9,933 nucleotides of DNA from Candidatus Uhrbacteria bacterium RIFOXYB2_FULL_45_11 (GTDB lineage Bacteria; Patescibacteriota; Patescibacteriia; UBA9934; GWF2-40-263), in the NCBI GenBank assembly GCA_001791715.1, contig MGFD01000022.1, forward strand, positions 1 to 9,933. The letters are read 5' to 3'. The position numbers and the translations under genes were made by a program. This document shows positions 6,189-9,933 of this stretch, in pieces; position 1 is the stretch's first letter; each line of letters begins with the position of its first letter. Below the pieces are notes generated by a model. That model worked only from the letters and a program-made list of their open reading frames with translations, searched no databases and was not told the DNA's origin.

Positions 6189-6247
6189 AGGACACCTCCT
6201 TGTCTGATGTTCAGTTCATCAGTCTTTCTGATGCGCTGAAAAAAAGA

Positions 6248-6270
6248 GCCAAGAGAGCGAGTCTCTTGGC
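6248..6270 (-). terminator. Terminator between the binding-protein and permease genes
   Basis: A perfect 9-bp stem GCCAAGAGA (6248-6256) / TCTCTTGGC (6262-6270) with a 5-base loop. On the minus strand it is followed after TC by seven T (A-run 6239-6245 on the plus strand). It lies 34 bases after the stop of the lipoprotein gene and inside the operon, so it probably acts as a partial terminator that lowers permease/ATPase/AAA+ expression relative to the binding protein. A second small stem (CTGATG 6204-6209 / CATCAG 6217-6222) lies before the permease ribosome-binding site. Confidence 0.8.
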
Positions 6271-6303
6271 AGAATGTCCGTATCGTTCGCTCGCGAGAGG
6301 CGA

Positions 6304-7530
6304 TTACGGATTGGCTCCAACGGACGGGTTTGTGACGTAGCTTGCATCGAAACGCAGAACGGCCGAGGGCGCTTCTGCCTTCGTGCCAAACGCCGTCACG
6401 ACGGGGCCGGGAATGGTCTTCGTGACCGTCTTTGAAAACGCTTCCGTGAGGGGCAACGATGCCTTGAACTCGGGGGAGTTGAACACAGCGGCCGCCTGAT
6501 CCGGCTTCGTCACGAGCGTGAGCGTGAGCGCGGTCTTGATTGTCTCGGCCGGAGTGTTCGAAAAGTTCTTCGACACAGCCGCGAGGGTCGCGGCCTGCGT
6601 TGCAGGATTCTCCACACGATTCACCATGGTGGTGTACGCCTCGGCAAGAGCCTTCAGGGCTTCCTTGCCACCCGCGCGATCGAGCGCACTCTGACCGACC
6701 ACGAACATGTCCGTGATCTCATACTTGCCGATCATGCTCGAGTTGAACAGGTCAATAACTTCGGGACGCGCATCTTTCACGCGCAGAGTTTCCGGAGACC
6801 AGCCGCCGAACGCGCGCATGTCGGGATTCGACTTCGCAATGAACTGATTCGACGCTTCCGTCGGGTCCATGTTCGTGAACGGGTAGTCCTTCACATCCGT
6901 CTTGTTGACCGTGCAAGCACGCCAGTGCAGGTAGCGGGTGACGGACATTTCATCGCCCCAGACGGCAACGCCCTTCAGCGCGGCCCAGGTCTTGATGTCC
7001 GGATTGGTCTGCAGCTTGTCGGCACCGAACGAGTAGCTCGTTGGGAACGCGGCAACGGATGCATCTTTCACGGTTTCATAGCGGGCATTCGCAACGGACA
7101 AGGCATCCGTGTTCGTGATGACGACACTGTCCACCGTACCGCCTTGGTACTGTTCCATGGACTTGCCGTAGCTCGACTGGGTGAACACGATGTCCACACC
7201 ATACTTGCGCTCGAGCTCACCGTACTTGCCTTCGCTCGCATCGATGAGACCCACGTCCTTCGCGGTCACAAGGAGCGACCAGGTCGTGTACTCGCTCCAC
7301 GCGAGCGTGAACTTCGGCAGATTCGCCGGAGCGGCTTCTGGCACGGGTGCGGCGACAGCTGCCGTCACGGGATTCGCGGCGGCGGCAGGCGGAGTTTCGG
7401 CCGTGGGGGCCTTGTCGGTCACAACCGGCTCGTCCTTTACGGCGGGCGCGGTTTCAGATTTGCCACACGCGCTGATCGCGAGGGCGGAAATGGCGAGCGC
7501 CATGATGCGGTGGATGTTTCGCTTCAGCAT
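6304..7530 (-). CDS. ABC substrate-binding lipoprotein, NMT1/THI5-like (NrtA/SsuA/TauA class)
   Basis: A 408-aa secreted lipoprotein that should deliver substrate to the permease. The N-terminus is a lipoprotein signal: basic MLKRNIHR, hydrophobic ALAISALA, then lipobox ISAC with the acylated cysteine at 22. An Ala/Pro-rich tether follows (about 23-71), then the binding domain from about 72. The fold signature resembles the NMT1 class: FTLAWSEYTTWSLLVTAKDVGL at its start, GVDIVFTQSSYG (111-122), GTVDSVVITN (131-140), ALKGVAVWG (184-192). The start at 7530 is chosen because AGGAG (7540-7544) lies 9 bases upstream and the signal peptide begins there; a longer in-frame extension to 7965 would only be a shadow of the PspA-like gene. 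It is separated from its neighbours by hairpins upstream and a terminator downstream. Sampled lines have visibly higher GC (58-65%) than the permease (about 50%). Confidence 0.93.
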   Translation of the reverse strand: MLKRNIHRIMALAISALAISACGKSETAPAVKDEPVVTDKAPTAETPPAAAANPVTAAVAAPVPEAAPANLPKFTLAWSEYTTWSLLVTAKDVGLIDASEGKYGELERKYGVDIVFTQSSYGKSMEQYQGGTVDSVVITNTDALSVANARYETVKDASVAAFPTSYSFGADKLQTNPDIKTWAALKGVAVWGDEMSVTRYLHWRACTVNKTDVKDYPFTNMDPTEASNQFIAKSNPDMRAFGGWSPETLRVKDARPEVIDLFNSSMIGKYEITDMFVVGQSALDRAGGKEALKALAEAYTTMVNRVENPATQAATLAAVSKNFSNTPAETIKTALTLTLVTKPDQAAAVFNSPEFKASLPLTEAFSKTVTKTIPGPVVTAFGTKAEAPSAVLRFDASYVTNPSVGANP

Positions 7531-7546
7531 GATAAGGAACTCCTGT

Positions 7547-7675
7547 GTCTCGAATCGCTCGAGACTTCCTGGGTTTAGGATCACAACCTGATCCAAGGTA
7601 GGTGTGGGAACTTTCCCACAAGCCGAGTTCACATGAGCTCGACTTGTGTAAAAGGGTGATTGAGAATCAATCACC
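7547..7675 (-). promoter_or_regulatory. Cluster of five inverted repeats upstream of the lipoprotein gene
   Basis: The 160 bases between the PspA-like stop and the lipoprotein start are nearly all palindromic. In transcription order: 7655-7675 (GGTGATTGA / TCAATCACC, perfect, followed on the minus strand by C and TTTT); 7617-7648 (15-base arms around CA, one mismatch, one G-U); 7603-7620 (TGTGGGAA / TTCCCACA); 7578-7594 (GGATCA / TGATCC); 7547-7565 (GTCTCGA / TCGAGAC). The first could terminate or attenuate. The second and third share bases 7617-7620, so they can be only partly formed together. The rest may stabilise the downstream mRNA. No convincing -35/-10 pair is visible here. Confidence 0.7.
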
Positions 7676-7690
7676 AGAGGTCGTAAGGAA

Positions 7691-8539
7691 CTAGTTGAGC
7701 ACACCCGTTTCGCCCGCAGGCTTTTCGGTCGCGCCCTTTGCTTCGTCTTCCTTCTTGACGGTGGCCGCAGTGAGACCGAGGAGGCTTGCGAATTCAGTTT
7801 GTGCTTGCGTCTGTTGCGCAAACTCCAAGTAGTCCGCTTCGGCATTCTTGGTGTTTGTTTCGGCAAGAACTGCAGATGCGCGAGCTTTGCCTTCGATCGC
7901 CGCAACACCATCCTTGACCATGCGCAGGCGCTCCGCGCTTTCGTTGTCGGTTTCGATGCCGGCAACCATGGAGTTCAGCTCGATCTGTTGTTGAGCATTG
8001 ATCAAGCGAGCAACCATTTCCGGTTTTTCTTCTCGCAGCTTGTCGAGACCGCGCTTGCGATCGAGCAGACGACGCTGTTCGGCCTGAATGGATTTGTTGC
8101 CGTTATCAATATCTGCTTCAAGTTCGGCTTGTCGCCGTTGCTTTTCCGCAACGGTGGATTTCAGATCCGTGTAGGCCCCTTGGTGCTTCAGCATGGCCGC
8201 ATCGGACATGATTTCCGTCTGCGACTTTCCTGCGGCCTGGAGTTCTTTGACACGCGCTTGCGCCATGGCAAGCGCGCCATTCATGATCTTGATTTTCTTT
8301 TCGATGTCGTCTTTGATCTCTCTCAGATCCTTTTCCTTTTTGGACTGGATCGCGACCATTTTGCCGACCGCTTCCATGTGGTGATTGATGCTCCTCGAAG
8401 TTTCGCGGATTCTTTCGTCGTAGCTGAAGCTGAGAACAGTCGGATCTTGCGCGAGTTTTTCGCTCGCACGATCGACGCTCCCGGCTGCTTGAGCACTTTT
8501 GAATCCTAACCATCGACCGATTGATGACCAGAAACCCAT
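7691..8539 (-). CDS. PspA/IM30-like coiled-coil protein
   Basis: A 282-aa, almost wholly helical protein of the PspA/Vipp1 (IM30) type. In that family, proteins bind anionic or stressed membranes and polymerise, in an ESCRT-III-like fold. The N-terminus MGFWSSIGRWLGFKSA (1-16) is an amphipathic helix of the kind that inserts in the bilayer. Long charged coiled coils span about 42-105 and 120-230, separated by a short GKSQTE hinge. The C-terminus (about 255-282) is a flexible charged tail. The start at 8539 is supported by AAAGGAG 5 bases upstream; an in-frame extension to 8602 has no ribosome-binding site and reads as linker. It follows the two-TM protein after 65 bases holding an imperfect palindrome (8560-8577), and precedes the hairpin cluster. 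No PspF-like activator or PspBC is in view. Family assignment rests on architecture and the N-terminal helix. Confidence 0.8.
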   Translation of the reverse strand: MGFWSSIGRWLGFKSAQAAGSVDRASEKLAQDPTVLSFSYDERIRETSRSINHHMEAVGKMVAIQSKKEKDLREIKDDIEKKIKIMNGALAMAQARVKELQAAGKSQTEIMSDAAMLKHQGAYTDLKSTVAEKQRRQAELEADIDNGNKSIQAEQRRLLDRKRGLDKLREEKPEMVARLINAQQQIELNSMVAGIETDNESAERLRMVKDGVAAIEGKARASAVLAETNTKNAEADYLEFAQQTQAQTEFASLLGLTAATVKKEDEAKGATEKPAGETGVLN

Positions 8540-8604
8540 GGGAACTCCTTTCTCTTGTGCCCGGAGAATTCTCGGGGCGTTGATGTTTCCTGATCCACTC
8601 AAGC

Positions 8605-9417
8605 TCAGGCTTGCTTGTCGGCATTCAGATACTCAGCATACTTCTGGTCGTCACTCGACGCGCCAGAAATAAACTGTTGCCGCATGTCTTCTGCTTTCTC
8701 GGCTGAACTTAGCATGGCGCGAAGTTCTTTCATGTTGCTCGCGACGTCCGAATCGTCCAAGGTTGCCCCTGTCATACGATCGATACTGAGCTTGTTTACT
8801 TTTGCAAAGTACACTCCCAATTCTTCGACAGCTGTTTGCACTTCATCAAGAATCTTTGTGCTTGTATTCAGTAAAACGATACGTCCTTCGCCACGAACGC
8901 TTTGGGCGGTTTGTCGCATAGTGAATGAGCGCTTCAATTTTTGAATACACGCTTCAAACGTACCATCGACACGTGTAAGCACGGCTGTCGAAAGCGCTTG
9001 GTCCACATTTTCGACCCATGTCCGATCGCGCCGAAACGCGTTCGCAATATTTCGAAGGTCATCGAGCAAATTCTCATCGCGGGAGTCGCCGTCTGAAACA
9101 AGCTCACGACGGAAGGCATCGAGATCTCTCTCGCGTTTGTCCGCAATGGCGTTGCGTTCTGCTTCGAACTTTATTTTTGCTTTCCCGAATTCCACTTCTG
9201 TGAGGACATCCCACTTCACTAATCGACGATACGCGTACGCACCGATGCTACCAAACAAGCAGACGATTCCGCCGAAGACCGGAAGTTTCCAGTCGTCTGC
9301 GATAAACAATCCGTAAGCAATGGGAAAAGAGCCACCGGCAAGCGGAACAAGAACGCTCCAGTGTCCGAACATCTGAGCGCGGACACTCTTTTTGATTTCT
9401 TCCCGATCGAAAGGCAT
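8605..9417 (-). CDS. Two-TM membrane protein with cytoplasmic coiled coil
   Basis: A 270-aa protein I do not firmly recognise. A short basic/acidic N-terminus is followed by two hydrophobic segments (about 22-40 and 45-63), forming a hairpin in the membrane ending in YRRLVKWD. The rest is cytoplasmic and helical, rich in charged residues (KFEAERNAIADKRERDLDAF, then 120-250). There is no signal peptide and no catalytic motif. The start at 9417 has AGGGGG 5 bases upstream. It lies 10 bases after the OmpA-domain gene and 65 before the PspA-like gene, so it is an operon member. The topology (two TMs plus a helical domain) is like XpaC-type proteins often found beside toxic-anion-resistance genes, but that is a loose resemblance. 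Likely a membrane tether or partner for the PspA-like protein. Confidence 0.75.
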   Translation of the reverse strand: MPFDREEIKKSVRAQMFGHWSVLVPLAGGSFPIAYGLFIADDWKLPVFGGIVCLFGSIGAYAYRRLVKWDVLTEVEFGKAKIKFEAERNAIADKRERDLDAFRRELVSDGDSRDENLLDDLRNIANAFRRDRTWVENVDQALSTAVLTRVDGTFEACIQKLKRSFTMRQTAQSVRGEGRIVLLNTSTKILDEVQTAVEELGVYFAKVNKLSIDRMTGATLDDSDVASNMKELRAMLSSAEKAEDMRQQFISGASSDDQKYAEYLNADKQA

Positions 9418-9427
9418 CCGAGCCCCC

Positions 9428-9933
9428 TTAGTAGGGACGTTGTGAGAGCGTGAAGGTCACACTTTGTGCCGTACCGCTCTGGGTTTGATATGGTTCCGCA
9501 GTCGCTTTTACGCGCGCAGGTGCAATGCCAAGGGTTACGAGTTCATCTACCACACTTTTTGCGCGCGCCTGTGCGAGCTCAAGATTTGCGGCGGGGTCTC
9601 CGTCGTTTCGGGTGTGACCGATTACCGTGAGGTAATACGTTGGCCATGCCTTCAGACGTTCCGCAACGTCTTTTACGTCGCGCGTTCCTTGGATTTCCAA
9701 ATTCGCTTTGCCGCGCGCGAAACTAATCGCACGAGCATCCATGTTGCCGACGGTGATGAGTGTCTTCCACTCAGCTTCCGAAAGCGCAGGGAGATTTGCG
9801 ATGCCGCGCACGATTTCATCTTGGGCTTGGCCCGGATGAAAGTTCGCTTGCTGCATCGCGCGCAAAATTTTGTTGTCGAACAGATCAAGTTCTTTTCCGA
9901 CAGTCGGGTTCGACTTGATTTTTCCGGTCTTCA
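9428..9933 (-). CDS. OmpA-like domain protein, 5' end outside the window
   Basis: The frame is open to the window edge (167 visible residues), so this is the C-terminal part of a longer protein. A TTG at 9863-9865 is not a real start: the codons before it are protein-like (NKILRAMQQANFHPGQ) with no stop. The last ~105 residues are an OmpA C-terminal domain, which normally binds diaminopimelate in peptidoglycan: ARAISFARGKANL, then LTVIGHTRNDGD, then NLELAQARAKSVVDEL and a final GTAQSVTFTL strand. The NxxLxxxRA arginine is present. The family's GHTD aspartate is replaced by Arg (GHTR), with an Asp two residues later. In this genomic setting a fusion of a periplasmic binding domain to OmpA is possible, but the upstream part is not visible. 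First visible gene of the operon, 10 bases before the two-TM gene. Confidence 0.88.
   Translation of the reverse strand, partial: KTGKIKSNPTVGKELDLFDNKILRAMQQANFHPGQAQDEIVRGIANLPALSEAEWKTLITVGNMDARAISFARGKANLEIQGTRDVKDVAERLKAWPTYYLTVIGHTRNDGDPAANLELAQARAKSVVDELVTLGIAPARVKATAEPYQTQSGTAQSVTFTLSQRPY

Noticed and set aside
6925..7578. 217-aa plus-strand ORF opposite the lipoprotein gene
   Set aside because: It is an antisense shadow of a GC-rich gene with a clear signal peptide and domain; no start signals.
7531..7965. N-terminal extension of the lipoprotein gene to 553 aa
   Set aside because: The extra part overlaps the PspA-like gene in another frame, crosses the hairpin cluster and would bury the lipoprotein signal peptide.
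7799..8509. 236-aa plus-strand ORF opposite the PspA-like gene
   Set aside because: Composition (Phe, Arg, Leu, Cys-rich) is that of the antisense of a coiled coil; no ribosome-binding site or promoter.
8540..8602. 21-residue N-terminal extension of the PspA-like protein
   Set aside because: ATG at 8539 has AAAGGAG five bases upstream and starts the amphipathic helix typical of the family; the extension has neither.

Overview
The window is bacterial chromosomal DNA (or possibly a large plasmid or phage) with mid-range GC of roughly 50-60%. Standard bacterial code fits: TGA ends the ABC ATPase gene (4333-4335) and the permease gene (5259-5261), each time at a coupled start of the next gene. 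I cannot name the phylum. A lipoprotein signal with a lipobox cysteine plus an OmpA-like peptidoglycan-binding domain argues for a cell with a real envelope and periplasm-like space. The dense palindromes around the tRNA genes resemble dispersed repeats I associate with Patescibacteria-type genomes, but that is a weak hint.

Left part, plus strand (1-2460). A truncated unrecognised gene (1-1112) ends at an intrinsic terminator. A small free-standing gene follows (start preferred at 1290, stop 1508) with its own promoter and terminator. Next comes a strong promoter (1634-1662) and a ~300-nt gene-free leader full of inverted repeats. Three tRNA genes follow, each encoding CCA: Ile(GAU), Phe(GAA) and Pro(UGG). 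Two back-to-back terminators end that operon.

Right part, minus strand (9933 down to 2504), is one co-directional cluster of seven genes read right to left: an OmpA-domain protein (5' end outside the window), a two-TM coiled-coil membrane protein, a PspA/IM30-like coiled-coil protein, a substrate-binding lipoprotein of the nitrate/taurine (NMT1/THI5) type, a single BPD permease, its ABC ATPase, and a tandem AAA+ ATPase. The last three genes are translationally coupled (1-nt and 4-nt overlaps). The lipoprotein gene is bracketed by a cluster of hairpins upstream and a terminator downstream, which suggests it is expressed at its own level. The cluster ends in a minus-strand terminator that converges on the tRNA operon.

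Working hypothesis: the minus-strand cluster is a dedicated envelope system. An ABC importer of the NrtABCD/SsuABC/TauABC class would be coupled to membrane-remodelling or membrane-protecting factors (PspA-like polymer, pore-loop AAA+ ATPase) and to a peptidoglycan anchor (OmpA domain). The individual families are recognisable. The combination, and especially an AAA+ ATPase translationally coupled to an ABC transporter with a PspA homologue in the same operon, is the most interesting thing in the window.
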